Position numbers and translations under genes: made by a program. Source: Romanomermis culicivorax (lineage: Eukaryota; Nematoda; Enoplea; Mermithida; Mermithidae). Taken from it: DNA of 64,000 bases. The notes beneath the pieces are model-generated. The model saw only the letters and a program-made list of their open reading frames with translations, was not told where the DNA came from and ran no database searches. Positions 10,878 through 20,370 of this stretch are shown here, one piece after another; within the stretch, counting starts at the first letter, position 1, and the number at the start of each line of letters is the position of its first letter. The stretch covers positions 496,001-560,000 of the forward strand of contig CAWUHX010000084.1 in the NCBI GenBank assembly GCA_963922205.1, written 5' to 3'.

Positions 10878-11264
10878 TCACCGTAATGGGGCTACCCCTT
10901 CACTTGAACATCTTTGTTTAGCCTCTCGTGTTAGTTTTAAGTCCTCGATTGCACTTTTCGATTTCGGAACACAAACTGGCAAATGTCCAATAAAAGGATC
11001 CGATATGAATCTTCCATTTCGAACAGTAGTTCTCGCCGATCCAGCATTTCCATCTTCAGAGCAGAACATGCACACATAATAATGTGATGTTTCATTGTTT
11101 GACAAACGTTTAGAACTTTTCTTCTGGAACAGAAAATACAAATCTGGATCATTACGCGCCGCAATTATCACTAAATTACTCTTTAATTCCTGATTCATAA
11201 AATTTTCAATAGGACCAAAGTCACCCATGATTTGATTACACAAATTCGAATCAATTGACAACAA
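10878..11264 (-). CDS. FLYWCH-like zinc-finger fragment inside the foldback-like element
   Basis: The frame encodes 128 residues. A central part has YYVCMFC, a basic segment with RTTVRNGRF, and then IGHLPVC. Spaced C-x2-C followed by H-x3-C resembles the FLYWCH or related zinc domains that accompany Mutator-like transposases. There is no DDE transposase domain beside it, so it may be the remnant of a larger transposase gene whose remainder is deleted. Its position between inverted arms supports an element-borne origin. The start codon is uncertain, and the similarity is by eye only. Confidence 0.4.
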   Translation of the reverse strand: MLSIDSNLCNQIMGDFGPIENFMNQELKSNLVIIAARNDPDLYFLFQKKSSKRLSNNETSHYYVCMFCSEDGNAGSARTTVRNGRFISDPFIGHLPVCVPKSKSAIEDLKLTREAKQRCSSEGVAPLR

Positions 11265-11568
11265 GAAATGAAAACAGATCCGTATGTTTGTATTTTAATG
11301 TGCAAAGCACACAGTTATTTTGGTGATATGCTAATGAAGTAAATTCCGGTCTCATGCTCGTTGTTCTATTTTTAGTTATTTCGATAAAATCGTTTGTATA
11401 GTTAAGTACGACTATACAAACGAGAATTATATAGATATACCATGTATTTATTGCTTAAATGATAATATCAGTTTTTTCCATCCTATGAATTAGCAATGTC
11501 ATGTTGTTAAGTAAAAAAAAACTTTGTTACAAAAAACGAACTTTTTGAAAGATTGCGAAAGTTAGGAC

Positions 11569-11715
11569 AAGAAAGTGGCGGAGTTGGGACAGTGGCCGAG
11601 TTGGGACGGTGGCGGAGTTGGGACGGTGGCGGTGTTGGGACACGATAGTGGCAGAGTTGGGGCAGTGGCGGAGATGGGACGCTGGCGGTGTTGGGACAGT
11701 GGCGGACTTGGGGCA
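11569..11715 (-). repeat. Minisatellite, right foldback arm
   Basis: This is the reverse-complement array of the one at 10460-10616, including the same CACGATAGTG spacer. Several units align one-to-one between the arms. Confidence 0.85.
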
Positions 11716-11870
11716 CGATCGGAATTTGGGCCAGTGAATTAGAGTTTTGCGTTTTGTATTTTTATCGACTGTCCTTACCTCTGCCAAATAAATTCCTCAC
11801 TGTGCATTTTACTGTCGTCATTCACATTATTTTAAATTGAGAAATCATCCATTTCTCAATTTAGAATATT

Positions 11871-12710
11871 AGTAGTAAGGCTGGACCGTATAGGTCGTAC
11901 GCTTAAGGATACTCCTATCTTTTGTGTACGACCTATAATTTGTCACTTTTGACCGATTTATAGGTCGTACAGTAAACATATACGATTGGCTTTTGTCTGA
12001 TTTACAGGTCGTACAGTAAACATATACGGTTAATTTCTTCGTCGATTTATAGGTCGTACAGTAAACATATACGGTCGATTTATAGGTCATACGGTTAAGA
12101 ATGTATGTTCTAGAGTTACCGTAATAGTAGAATTATGGTAATTTTTCGATTATGGTAATAAATGTGTTACTGTGGGTGGAAAAGGAAAATCAATGATGAA
12201 CGCAAAAAGGAAAACTAAAATGAACAAAAAATGGAAAAGAAATAAAAAGAGATTGTGTGTAAAAACGGCTTCCCCTCTGGGAAGAGGAAGCCCTCAAAAA
12301 TTTGCACCCCGGACCCCCTTTGTCAAAAGGGTGCCACCTGCAGGTGTAAATATATTTCGGAGGTCCCATTTTCTGAACGATCGTTCAAGTCAACAAATGT
12401 CAGAATGGTCAATCTGGTCAGTAATGGTCTGTTTAATGAGTAAAATCTCGGGAAAGTCATTACGCAACGAAACATTATCCTTACGGGTGCATGCGTATAA
12501 AGTTTGATGTTCTGCCAAAAATGACCAAGAAGGTCTTTTATAAAAATGACCAGAGCGAGCTGGTCGTAAAAAGCATGTAGACAAATAAGGTCTTTTATAG
12601 AAAGATGACCAAACGAGAAGGTCGTAAAAAGCGTGCGGAAAATTTGACGAGTTAAAAAATCTTTACGTATCAAAAATTTTTAATTCAATGCAACATTCTA
12701 TTTTATTATA
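11871..12710 (+). repeat. Left terminal inverted repeat of the Polinton
   Basis: About 840 bp match the right end in reverse complement. The outermost 220 bp hold an iterated GATTTATAGGTCGTACAGTAAACATATACGGT motif. The inner part holds the palindrome GAACGATCGTTC and a G/C-rich stretch. Open frames of 60-116 codons in both strands are mirrored at the right end and are not genes. Confidence 0.95.
11955..12096 (+). repeat. Iterated subterminal motif of the left Polinton end
   Basis: Four copies of a roughly 31-bp unit containing TATAGGTCGTACAGTAAACA begin at 11955, 11999, 12044 and 12077; the last is shortened. The mirror set is at about 31915-32057 on the right end. Such direct repeats at the termini could bind integrase or a replication protein; that is inference. 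Confidence 0.8.
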
Positions 12711-12780
12711 AAACTTTTGAAACACTATTTTATTTTTGTTTATCACTAAAATACTGTAGTCTAAATACAAAAATAATAAC

Positions 12781-13165
12781 GTGAACAAAAAATGGAAAAC
12801 ATAAAAGAAAGAATTCATTTATAAAATTGACCCCCTCCGCCCACGGAGGAAGTCCTTCAAAAAACGCGCCCTCGGGCTCCAAAATAAGAGGTGCGCCATC
12901 TGCAGGTTCACAGAAAAGCTAATCGGAAGCCCTGCATACTGAACGATCGTCCAAATTAGAACGGTCTTTTAGATCAGAATGCTCAATTCCACATATAAAA
13001 ACTCTAAGAGTCTATAAAACTTGAAACATTATTCCTACAGGTTTATACTTATAAAGTCGTAAATGATCAAATTCTTTTATAGAAAAATGACCCAAAAGAG
13101 TGGGGCATAAAGCGCATGTAGAAAAGTGAACAGTTGAGATGAAAAATATTCTAAATGTAAAAAGT
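12781..13165 (+). repeat. Diverged second copy of the inner terminal repeat, left
   Basis: The segment repeats, with much divergence, the 12220-12680 part of the left terminal repeat (GGAAGTCC, the CTGCAGGT block, GAACGATCGT, ...CGCATGTAGAAAA). The offset is roughly 560 bp. The right end has a better preserved inner copy with a 556-bp offset, so both ends appear to carry tandem inner copies. Confidence 0.65.
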
Positions 13166-13189
13166 AATTGATACCTCAAAAATATTTGA

Positions 13190-13248
13190 AGAAAAGAAAA
13201 GAAAAGAAAAGAAAAAGAAAAAGAAAAGAAAAAGAAAAAAGAAAAGAA
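13190..13248 (+). repeat. GAAAA-type microsatellite
   Basis: An imperfect run of AAAAG and AAAAAG units inside the left non-coding part of the Polinton. Confidence 0.9.
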
Positions 13249-13451
13249 CTAAATCATCAATACATGAATGTTATTCTACGTATCGGAAATTAATACATTA
13301 TATTGGATGATTTATGTAGGTAGATGCGGTTTTGTATACAGAGTGTTTCCCAGAGCAAACATAGAAAGGTTAGACAGCTGAAGCCATTTAGATCATAAAA
13401 CCAATTAGAAATGCTAGAAAAGGTCAAAGGTTCTATAAAACATGGCAGCAA

Positions 13452-13620
13452 GAGACGCTTTACCAAAATAATTAAGGTGGTGATTATTGTTATTTTGATA
13501 GTTTTCTAGAATAACCTAGAGCCTAAAACCTTTAAAGAGACGCAATACCAAAACAATTAAGGTGGTGATTATTGTTATTTTGATAGTTTTCTAGAATAAC
13601 CTAGAGTCAAGAACCTTAAG
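13452..13620 (+). repeat. Two tandem 85-bp copies upstream of the small spliced gene
   Basis: The unit starts GAGACGC at 13452 and again at 13537, and contains AATTAAGGTGGTGATTATTG and a TTCTAGAATA element. The copies are nearly identical over about 80 bp. They lie 140 bp upstream of a TATA box, so they may form part of a promoter. TTCTAGAA resembles a heat-shock-element core, but this was not tested. Confidence 0.8.
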
Positions 13621-13686
13621 AAAAACCGAAAAGATTCAACCAAAAAGCAGAAAAAAACCGGAAAAGGTTTAATGAGGGTAAAGAGG

Positions 13687-13694
13687 TATAAATA
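13687..13694 (+). promoter_or_regulatory. TATA box of the small spliced gene
   Basis: TATAAATA lies 65 bp before the ATG at 13759, which would put transcription start near 13717. It is the only well-formed TATA box I see before a gene in this part of the element. Confidence 0.5.
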
Positions 13695-13758
13695 GAAAAA
13701 ATAGAAGAAGAAGAATCATTCTTATTTTTGTACTTGCGCGCGACACCCGAGACTACCC

Positions 13759-14187
13759 ATGGAGGCCCTATTCGTTATGTTTATTTCGACGTTGAGAGCC
13801 GCCTACGAGGCTTACGGTACATTGATTTTACAAATATTTTGATTTAAAAATTAATATGTATACTATTTTATTATTATTATTAATTTAGAACCATTTTTAA
13901 CGACGGCCGACATTGATGCGTGGGCGTCAGTCTTTTGGGAGGAGGCCTCGACGGACTTCAAGAGCTGGTGGAAAAGCCAGCGAGGGGTTGAATATCCGGC
14001 TAGACAGAAACCCTTTTGGGGTTTTATGAAACGTCTACGCCGGATGTTTGAAAACCCTTCGCTGGTCGACGGCCACCTAGCCTCGCACCTGTGGAATATC
14101 CTCCCCCCAGGTGTGAGGGCTGAATGGGAAAACGCCGACGGTCGCTACGTCGAGGAGAGGGTAAAACTAGCGCTGCCGCGTTTCTAG
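13759..14187 (+). CDS. Small two-exon gene in a GC-rich island, unknown function
   Basis: Exon 1 is 13759-13816, the intron 13817-13888 has GT-AG ends and a T-rich acceptor, and exon 2 is 13889-14187. The phases fit exactly, giving 118 residues and a TAG stop. The exons are much richer in GC than the intron and flanks, which supports real coding. The protein is rich in Trp and Arg (FWEEASTDFKSWWKS, RLRRMFENP, SHLWNILPPGVRAEW) with a hydrophobic start, and matches no family I know. A consensus donor, GTAAGT, begins at 14187 and overlaps the stop. Splicing there to an acceptor near 14586 would replace the stop with only a few more residues. A GC-rich stretch at 14587-14655 may be a further exon. 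It is probably a Polinton cargo gene. Confidence 0.6.
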
Positions 14188-14586
14188 TAAGTTCAGATGT
14201 TATAGTTAAAACACGTTGTAGACATATAAATTTTATATTTAATGAGAGTAAAATTATTATTATTATAAGCTTTTACTACAATATTTCAAGATAAATATGC
14301 GTAGGTTAAAATGTGCTAACTGCTGTATGTTACAGATTTTTAATTCATGTATATTAATGTATGGTGTATAGCTGAGTTGTCTAAAACTTAACAAAGAACA
14401 TTTCTAGAATATTCTAGAAGCTTTCAATTATTTACACGACTTATATGATAAAAATTTACGATAAAATAAAGACTATTGATAGATCTTGTACCTATTACTT
14501 AACAGTTAAAATGATATATATATATATATATTAGAGTAAAAATTTTTGTTTAACTAAAATAGTTATTAAATTTTGTAAAATTTTAG

Positions 14587-14667
14587 TGGATACGCGTAAA
14601 GCCTCTAGCGAGGGCTGTGACGGTGGCGGCGGTAGCAGTTGTGGATGCGTATGTATATAGTATCTAT
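14587..14667 (+). other. Possible further exon, GC-rich island
   Basis: The stretch starts after TTTTAG and is GC-rich against an AT-rich background. One frame reads a Gly/Cys-rich tail (EGCDGGGGSSCGCVCI) to a stop, another a hydrophobic segment (VTVAAVAVVDAYVY) with no stop. A donor-like GTAAGT follows near 14668. It may be an alternative last exon of the gene at 13759. Confidence 0.3.
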
Positions 14668-14732
14668 GTAAGTAAAAATTTTTGCAAAATTTTTTGAAAC
14701 TTAATGTTTTTATTTTTAGGTAAAATCTGTAT

Positions 14733-14840
14733 AAATATGTATATTTTATTTTGTTTTAAATTTTGTATATATGTATATTTTATTTTGTTTTAAATTTTGT
14801 ATATATTTTATTTTGTTTTAAATTTTGTATATATTTTTTC
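14733..14840 (+). repeat. AT-rich tandem repeat
   Basis: Three to four copies of a unit similar to TATATTTTATTTTGTTTTAAATTTTG, 26-36 bp long. Confidence 0.8.
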
Positions 14841-14927
14841 AAATAAATTAAATTGAATTGAAATTAATAAAATTTTTTATTTAATGCGTTTAATAGTAAA
14901 GGTAATTTCTTTAGAGTTCTACTATGA

Positions 14928-14928
<1 letters not shown>

Positions 14929-15009
<81 letters not shown>
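14929..15009 (+). repeat. (TG)40 microsatellite
   Basis: An uninterrupted run of about 40 TG units. Open frames over it are artefacts of the repeat. Confidence 0.98.
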
Positions 15010-15010
<1 letters not shown>

Positions 15011-15323
15011 AACTTCTGGAATATAAAAAAAGGGTTTACTGTAGTCAGATATTTAGAGATGTACGAGTAAACGGTATGTAGAGAATATGCACAAACAGGT
15101 CTTAGGGTAAAAGGAATGTACAAGATAATTACATAGTACTGTAGAATTAAAGGAGAAAATAAAGAAAAGAAGGAGTAATAAAAGGAAGTTTATGTATAAT
15201 TAGGAATAAATTGAAAGAATATTTCTAAACAATAGCTAAAGAGAAGGAGTGTATAAACAACAACTATAAGTGATTTTTTATTATAAAAAAATGAGATGAA
15301 ATGTACATATAAATATAACGTAT

Positions 15324-16722
15324 TTAAATACTATAATCTGTAAAGGTTTCACGATTTTTATCAATCATTACGAGAGAGTCAAATTCTGCGTATATAAGTG
15401 CTTCAATACCTCCATCTGGTATATCCTCTCCAAAATTCATCTGTAAACTAGTGGTTCCTTCACGTACGAGTTCCCAAAAATTACCATCCATACCGCAAGG
15501 AGTCAAATCAAAAACAAAAACCGTGTTATGCGTTGTAAAAGAATTTCGAGTAATTTCATTACCCTTGTTATCTGTACCGATTCCTACACCCTCAAATAAT
15601 TGTACAAAAGTGCGCAAATATTTGTTTTCTTTAAAATTTAGCATATATGGTGTTGTAGGTAAGGTTGTAGTACCACTTGTTATTTTAATCTCGTTTAATC
15701 CGAAATGCTTAAAATTGAAGGGGCTTTGATTATAATCACCCCTAGCAGCCGAACCATCAACGAGCACCACAACCAGACGACGAGGTAAAGGACCTGTGAA
15801 CAATGAGTTCAGAGGAGCTGAGCGATGACTAGTTGTTATGTATAGACTTGTAACATGACATCGACGAATAGGGTCTTTGCAGCTGTATTTTGTAACATGG
15901 ATTCAATAGCTAGATTGATATTATCCGCAACTTCAACTTTTTTAATAAATAGAGACATGCTTTTAACCTCGATTTTATAAGCTTCGTTGCCAGTAGATAT
16001 AAATTTTTGCAAGCAAAAATCATCTCTATGTCTGTATAAATCAATTTTCAAAGTACATTGATTCAATAGAAAATGTTCTTGCATAAATAGATCGGCGTGT
16101 ATAGGAGCCATTAATTCAACAACTGCACTGTTTTTGAACATCTGAACTCTTTCCAAAGCACCCTTGTTTTTCTTTATATCGAGAACATCGCCATTTTCAA
16201 AAGCATAACCAGCAGCTGCAACATGTGTCGACTTAGCATCACGACCATAGTTCAATTCCGTTTCCAAATAAGATCTGTAAGCGTATCTATCCCCACTGAA
16301 ATGTTAAAATGTTAAAATTAAAAAAAAGGTAAACATACATTTAATTATAAAACTTACCTGTCAGATATTAATTTTCCATTTGAGTACATCTTGATCTGTT
16401 TAAAAAATGTTTTGCCGATCAAATTAATTGGTGCTACAACATTTCCAGTAGGGTTATTGTTGGCGTCTGCTGTTAAAACGCAAGCAGCGCCATTAGCTTT
16501 CGTAATTCGAATAGTAAAATATATAAAATTTTTTGATAAGTCCAACATATATGAATCAGGTGAAATAACAAATTCGTAAGGTTCTTCATTAGTACAAGGA
16601 TTTTGTAACTGAATTTCAGACCAAAAACTTCTATGAATAGCAACTTGTGTTGGAGGTACGGTAAGTAAATCTAACTCCGTTTTACTACTAGGAGACGACG
16701 CAGCATCAATAAATTTACTCAT
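15324..16722 (-). pseudogene. Polinton major capsid protein, two exons, frameshifted
   Basis: Exon 1 runs from the ATG at 16722 to 16358; a GT-AG intron (16357-16296) leads to exon 2 from 16295. The splice restores a typical capsid block (YAYRSYLETELNYG). The frame ending at 15836 and the frame ending at 15324 do not join: a shift lies between about 15870 and 15905. The block DPIRRCHVTS and the C-terminal blocks GPLPRRLVVVLVD and YAEFDSLVMID belong to the second frame. This family is the double-jelly-roll protein that forms the virion shell of Polintons and adintoviruses. The total length of about 460 codons is close to normal. A single-base error or mutation would explain the break. Confidence 0.85.
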
Positions 16723-16784
16723 TTTGAATAGATATCCTTGAAACCGACTGCTCTACGAGGAGTCTTTTTTCAGAATGAGGAACG

Positions 16785-17255
16785 TCATTTCAGGTGTTTA
16801 CCTTTATGTTGTTTTTGATGTTGATGTTGTTGACGCTGACCATCATTTAACTTTTTATTGCTTTTTATATGTATCGTAGAATTTATATGTTTACGCTTCC
16901 CTAAACCTTTTCCTTTATGAATGTGCTCGCCCGTTTCGTGTAATAAGCTACCAGCTGCGTTTCGTCCATGCTCAGCAACACTTTCTTTAAAAGAACGACC
17001 TTCTACAACATCACCTGCAATTTTGGAACCTGCAGCAAGTGCATGCTTTCCTGCAGATTTTAACAAAGGCATAGCTAGACGCCACAAACTCTTAAAAAAA
17101 TTACCAACTCCAGCTCCTTGATGTCTATAATAATACGGGTATGCTGCTCGAAAACCTTCTAAAGTACCACCTAATTGAAATTGATTATCTTGAATACTAT
17201 GTTGATAAATTTTGATCCAGTAATCAACGGTTTCAGGAATAAATATGGTATGCAT
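16785..17255 (-). CDS. Basic core-like Polinton protein
   Basis: The 156-residue protein has an N-terminal half with a Gly-rich GAGVGNFFKSLWRLAMPLLK block, then a small-residue helix-like stretch, and a His/Lys/Gln-rich basic tail. The GxGxFFxxLxRxxxPLL block recurs in Polinton and adintovirus small proteins that are compared with adenovirus core or membrane-lytic proteins (pX, pVI). It lies between the major and minor capsid genes on the same strand, 62 bp before the major capsid start, which fits a virion role. The assignment rests on that block and the context. Confidence 0.6.
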   Translation of the reverse strand: MHTIFIPETVDYWIKIYQHSIQDNQFQLGGTLEGFRAAYPYYYRHQGAGVGNFFKSLWRLAMPLLKSAGKHALAAGSKIAGDVVEGRSFKESVAEHGRNAAGSLLHETGEHIHKGKGLGKRKHINSTIHIKSNKKLNDGQRQQHQHQKQHKGKHLK

Positions 17256-17410
17256 ATTTTGCTTTGAAAATCAAAAGGAACAACAACTAAATGAATTAAT
17301 TAATTAAGAGCGTTCGCGAAAATTCAACCTGACGACAATGTGTCCAAATGCAAATGAATGAATGAGTAAATAAAAATTTGATACTATGATTATAGGAATA
17401 AAGGAGTACG

Positions 17411-18307
17411 TCACCGAAAATGTAATTTAACTATAACATTCCCAAACTGAAAGGGTATATGCTCATTCATACTGTTTTTTATATTAATCTCGAGTACTGT
17501 AATTTCTTTCAATTGAATGGGTATATAGTGAGGTGTTTCATATAATCGACTCACATTATCTTTGTATTTTCCCTGAACATTTACTATACGTAAAAGCGGT
17601 GCTAAAGTATTTCCAACAATCTGATTTTCAATAATATTACAGTAAACATAAAAATTCTGTAAATCATTCAAATTTGGTGGTTGAATGCCTAACATGTATA
17701 AATGATTAGTTCCAGGCTCGGCAAGAAAAACAGCTTTGGATGGTGGAATATGTGTGTTAGAATTTTTTGGAGGTTTCTCTCCAACAGTATATAAGTTAAT
17801 ATTCACAGCTCTATTTAAAAAATCATCAGCAATTGCATAGGCCTCAGTATTGGTAGCGCTAAATCCGAGAAGCTCCATTAATCGTTTGCTTATTTCAATT
17901 TTACGTAAGATTGTACCACTTTTTATTTTCAAATTAACTAATCCTCTACTATGTTCATCATATGAAAACATGATTTCCATGTTAGTTCCGGCAATAGCTG
18001 CTCCAACTTTTGCATTCAACTCTTCAATTAATTCAGATATGATAAAGTAATGTTTTTCAAAAACTATAACTTTAATTTTTTTGACTTTATTTCCGACACC
18101 ATCCGTAATTAACGTTATTACATTATCTCCACCATGATTGGTAAATGTAGCCCAACTATAGGGGTATATTATTTCACTTAGTCCTACCTCCCAGCTTCCA
18201 TCTAGTTTTAAACGGTAAGGTAGATGGGCTGAAAAATCAGAGGGTTTGTTTCCATTTTTGCTATTACTAGGTAATGTGATATAAAATTGATCTTCAAAGG
18301 TTGTCAT
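17411..18307 (-). CDS. Polinton minor capsid (penton) protein
   Basis: The 298-residue protein starts with FEDQFYITLPSNSKNG and soon has LDGSWEVGLSEIIYPYSW. These LPSNS and WEVGL-E-I-YP blocks are the signature of the single-jelly-roll minor capsid protein of Polintons. It would form the pentameric vertices of the capsid. The frame is intact and uninterrupted by introns. Its ATG lies inside the end of the upstream membrane-protein gene, with a 14-bp overlap, so the two are probably co-expressed. Confidence 0.9.
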   Translation of the reverse strand: MTTFEDQFYITLPSNSKNGNKPSDFSAHLPYRLKLDGSWEVGLSEIIYPYSWATFTNHGGDNVITLITDGVGNKVKKIKVIVFEKHYFIISELIEELNAKVGAAIAGTNMEIMFSYDEHSRGLVNLKIKSGTILRKIEISKRLMELLGFSATNTEAYAIADDFLNRAVNINLYTVGEKPPKNSNTHIPPSKAVFLAEPGTNHLYMLGIQPPNLNDLQNFYVYCNIIENQIVGNTLAPLLRIVNVQGKYKDNVSRLYETPHYIPIQLKEITVLEINIKNSMNEHIPFQFGNVIVKLHFR

Positions 18308-18602
18308 TATTTATAATGTTGTTTGCTGTTGCTATAGGTACGGTCTTCAATGAATTAGATGACTGTAATACGGTCGGTACGGGGCTAGGTAATAAATATC
18401 CTATACAAGCGTACAAAAGACCAACCCACAATTGTGTATTATTATTGTAGAGAGATAAATTTATTATAGCTGTAATGACTACAATGTATATTAGTATGAC
18501 CTGACTGAAGAAAACCACTTCGTTTCGAGGTAGACGTTTTCCAAAAAACTCCCAAACGCTAATGCGAGACGTTTCTGAATGCGTACTATTACTACTATCC
18601 AT
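18294..18602 (-). CDS. Small membrane protein of the Polinton capsid cluster
   Basis: The protein has 102 residues with two hydrophobic segments (VVFFSQVILIYIVVITAII and LWVGLLYACIGYLLP) separated by a short Asn-rich loop. No enzymatic motif is seen. Its gene overlaps the start of the minor capsid gene by 14 bp, a compact arrangement seen in virus-like elements. Small membrane proteins next to the minor capsid gene are common in Polintons; the function is unknown. Confidence 0.7.
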   Translation of the reverse strand: MDSSNSTHSETSRISVWEFFGKRLPRNEVVFFSQVILIYIVVITAIINLSLYNNNTQLWVGLLYACIGYLLPSPVPTVLQSSNSLKTVPIATANNIINNDNL

Positions 18603-18775
18603 TTCAAAATAAAAAATTTTTATTTAACAACTAAACACTCAGTTATAAATTTATAAAAAGGCGGAGCTACTAAAATAACCAATAAAATTATACAAAAATA
18701 TAAAGGAGGCAGAGCTATCAAAGTGAAGTAAAATTTATATATATATATATAATACATATAGAAGGAGTTAACTTT

Positions 18776-19270
18776 TTACAAAGGTGTACATAATTTATTT
18801 CGCAAGTGACCTTTTACAGAAAATTTACAATGAAAAAACTTACAAATCAATTTATCATTATAAACAAAATTTGTGTTACTGAAACTTTTAAACATTTTAT
18901 ACATAGGAACATGTCGCACTTTATAATACAAAAAATATAAAGTATATATACCACAAACCCTACTATTAAAATTTTGTAAATGTTTCTTATTTGTATATAT
19001 TATTAAAGCATTTTTGTTAATATAATTTATAAAAGCAGGAATAACTGGTGGTAAACCATAAGAATCAAAATAATATACAGAGTTAGCATTATCAAAATAC
19101 ATAGCTATCCAATGACTTCCTTTTTGAAAAGATGTATGGGTGTTTGCAATTAAAGCCGCTGGTCTTTTAACTATCTTCGGCAGAGTATCGCAAGCAAAAA
19201 CTCCTAAAAAATTTTGTGATAATAGCTCATCTTGTTGAGCATAATATGTCAATTCAAAGTTGTTCATCAT
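18776..19270 (-). CDS. Adenain-like cysteine protease (PRO)
   Basis: The protein has 164 residues. The catalytic triad of the adenovirus protease/Ulp1 fold is visible in order: His in GSHWIAMYF, Asp in [10 protein letters not shown], and Cys in [14 protein letters not shown]. In Polintons and adenoviruses this enzyme cleaves capsid and core precursors during virion maturation. Two start codons lie side by side (19270 and 19267). The start overlaps the last 17 bp of the integrase gene. The frame is intact and the length is normal. Confidence 0.92.
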   Translation of the reverse strand: MMNNFELTYYAQQDELLSQNFLGVFACDTLPKIVKRPAALIANTHTSFQKGSHWIAMYFDNANSVYYFDSYGLPPVIPAFINYINKNALIIYTNKKHLQNFNSRVCGIYTLYFLYYKVRHVPMYKMFKSFSNTNFVYNDKLICKFFHCKFSVKGHLRNKLCTPL

Positions 19271-20366
19271 AATCGTAGTCGTTGTCGTCGTTTTGTATAT
19301 CCTTTTCTAAAATCCAACTGTTGAATTTTTCAGGATAACCCCACCACTTCACAAGTACTCTATTCTGACCATCTGGTAATCGTTTAGTCTTCAAAACCTT
19401 TTCAATTTTGTATTCTTTGATATTAGGATTAAAATCGATTTTCTGTAGTTCTTTTTCATAAAAACGTCCTTCTATATCTTCGCCTTCCAGATCTTGAATT
19501 GTATAAAGTATATGATTTTGGGTCTTCACAATATGTTTTACTTTGAAAACTTCTTCACTCCATTGAGGTAAATAACCTATGTCAAATACACCTCTATGTT
19601 TACTAATTCGCACGTAATCTCCTATATCAATCTTAGACTTTCTAGTGTATAATCTTTCAGGGTAGAGTCTTCGCCATATAATTTTTTCGTTAGAATAATC
19701 TACATTAATAGGTTTTTCCTTAATAGATCTATGAACAGAGTGATTGTAGTTGGAAACAACTGCGGGTAAAATATCAATCCATTTATAAGTGGTAAACTCT
19801 GTAAAATATTTAAATAATTTAGTTTTTAAAGTTCTATTAAACCGTTCCACTATTGAACATTTAATGTCTTCGTTTTGAGAAGTAAAAAAATGTATATCGT
19901 TAGTTTTCAATAATTTTTGGAAATCTTTGTTGACAAATTCTTTTCCTTTATTGCTGCGCACTCTCCAAGGGATTCGACCTCTTTTTAAAATATTTTGAAA
20001 AGCCTCACAAACATTCTTTGAGTGTTTTGATTTTAAGGGTTCAACCCATGCGTATTTACTTAATACATCTATACATGTAAGCATAAATTTGTATCCATCG
20101 TTAAAATCTGCTAAAGAAGACATATCTGCCAAATCAATTTCCCATTGTTGATCCATAGCTGTAACATAAATACGATTACGTGAAAATTTTTTGTTGACTT
20201 GTTTATGTAGAGTATAACTATCTTGTTTTGAAAGCCAATCTTTAACATTTTTACGTGTAATTGTTTTACAGTGCTTTCTAGCTTCAGCATATAATTTTTC
20301 AATACTGGAAAAAGCTGAGGGATTTCCGTGTAAATTTTTGTATAATTTCGAAAGTAAGGTGTTCAT
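19254..20366 (-). CDS. Retroviral-type integrase with chromodomain (INT)
   Basis: I place the start at 20366 ([20 protein letters not shown]) because this is the usual Polinton start and it follows the upstream gene's stop by four bases; the frame itself is open to 20501. The protein has about 370 residues. An N-terminal helical zinc-type region precedes the DDE core: Asp in [11 protein letters not shown], an expected second Asp position replaced by Asn (RSNKGKEF), and Glu in [11 protein letters not shown]. The C-terminus carries a chromodomain ([20 protein letters not shown], then WILE). The enzyme inserts the linear element with 6-bp target duplications. The Asn in place of the second catalytic Asp, if real, would abolish activity. 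Confidence 0.92.
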   Translation of the reverse strand: MNTLLSKLYKNLHGNPSAFSSIEKLYAEARKHCKTITRKNVKDWLSKQDSYTLHKQVNKKFSRNRIYVTAMDQQWEIDLADMSSLADFNDGYKFMLTCIDVLSKYAWVEPLKSKHSKNVCEAFQNILKRGRIPWRVRSNKGKEFVNKDFQKLLKTNDIHFFTSQNEDIKCSIVERFNRTLKTKLFKYFTEFTTYKWIDILPAVVSNYNHSVHRSIKEKPINVDYSNEKIIWRRLYPERLYTRKSKIDIGDYVRISKHRGVFDIGYLPQWSEEVFKVKHIVKTQNHILYTIQDLEGEDIEGRFYEKELQKIDFNPNIKEYKIEKVLKTKRLPDGQNRVLVKWWGYPEKFNSWILEKDIQNDDNDYDYDEQL

Positions 20367-20370
20367 CGCT

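Larger units (their letters stand above)
10445..11733. mobile_element. Foldback-like element with minisatellite inverted arms
   Basis: The left arm (about 10455-10655) and right arm (about 11515-11720) are inverted copies. Their inner ends read CACTTTCTTGTCCTAAC then GCAATCTTTCAAA, and the outer parts are arrays of a roughly 17-bp unit (CCCAACTCCGCCACTGT). Near-identical direct repeats GGAATTTCGGGCC (10445) and GGAATTTGGGCC (11721) flank the arms and may be the target duplication. Inverted arms made of tandem repeats are the hallmark of foldback elements, which belong to the Mutator-like group. The centre holds a short open frame on the minus strand. Confidence 0.65.

Noticed and set aside
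12172..12673. Open frames on both strands in the Polinton ends (also 31063-31867)
   Set aside because: They are mirrored exactly by the inverted repeats, overlap on both strands and have no family signature.
14884..15123. Cys-Val and Thr-His repeat proteins
   Set aside because: They are translations of the (TG)40 microsatellite.
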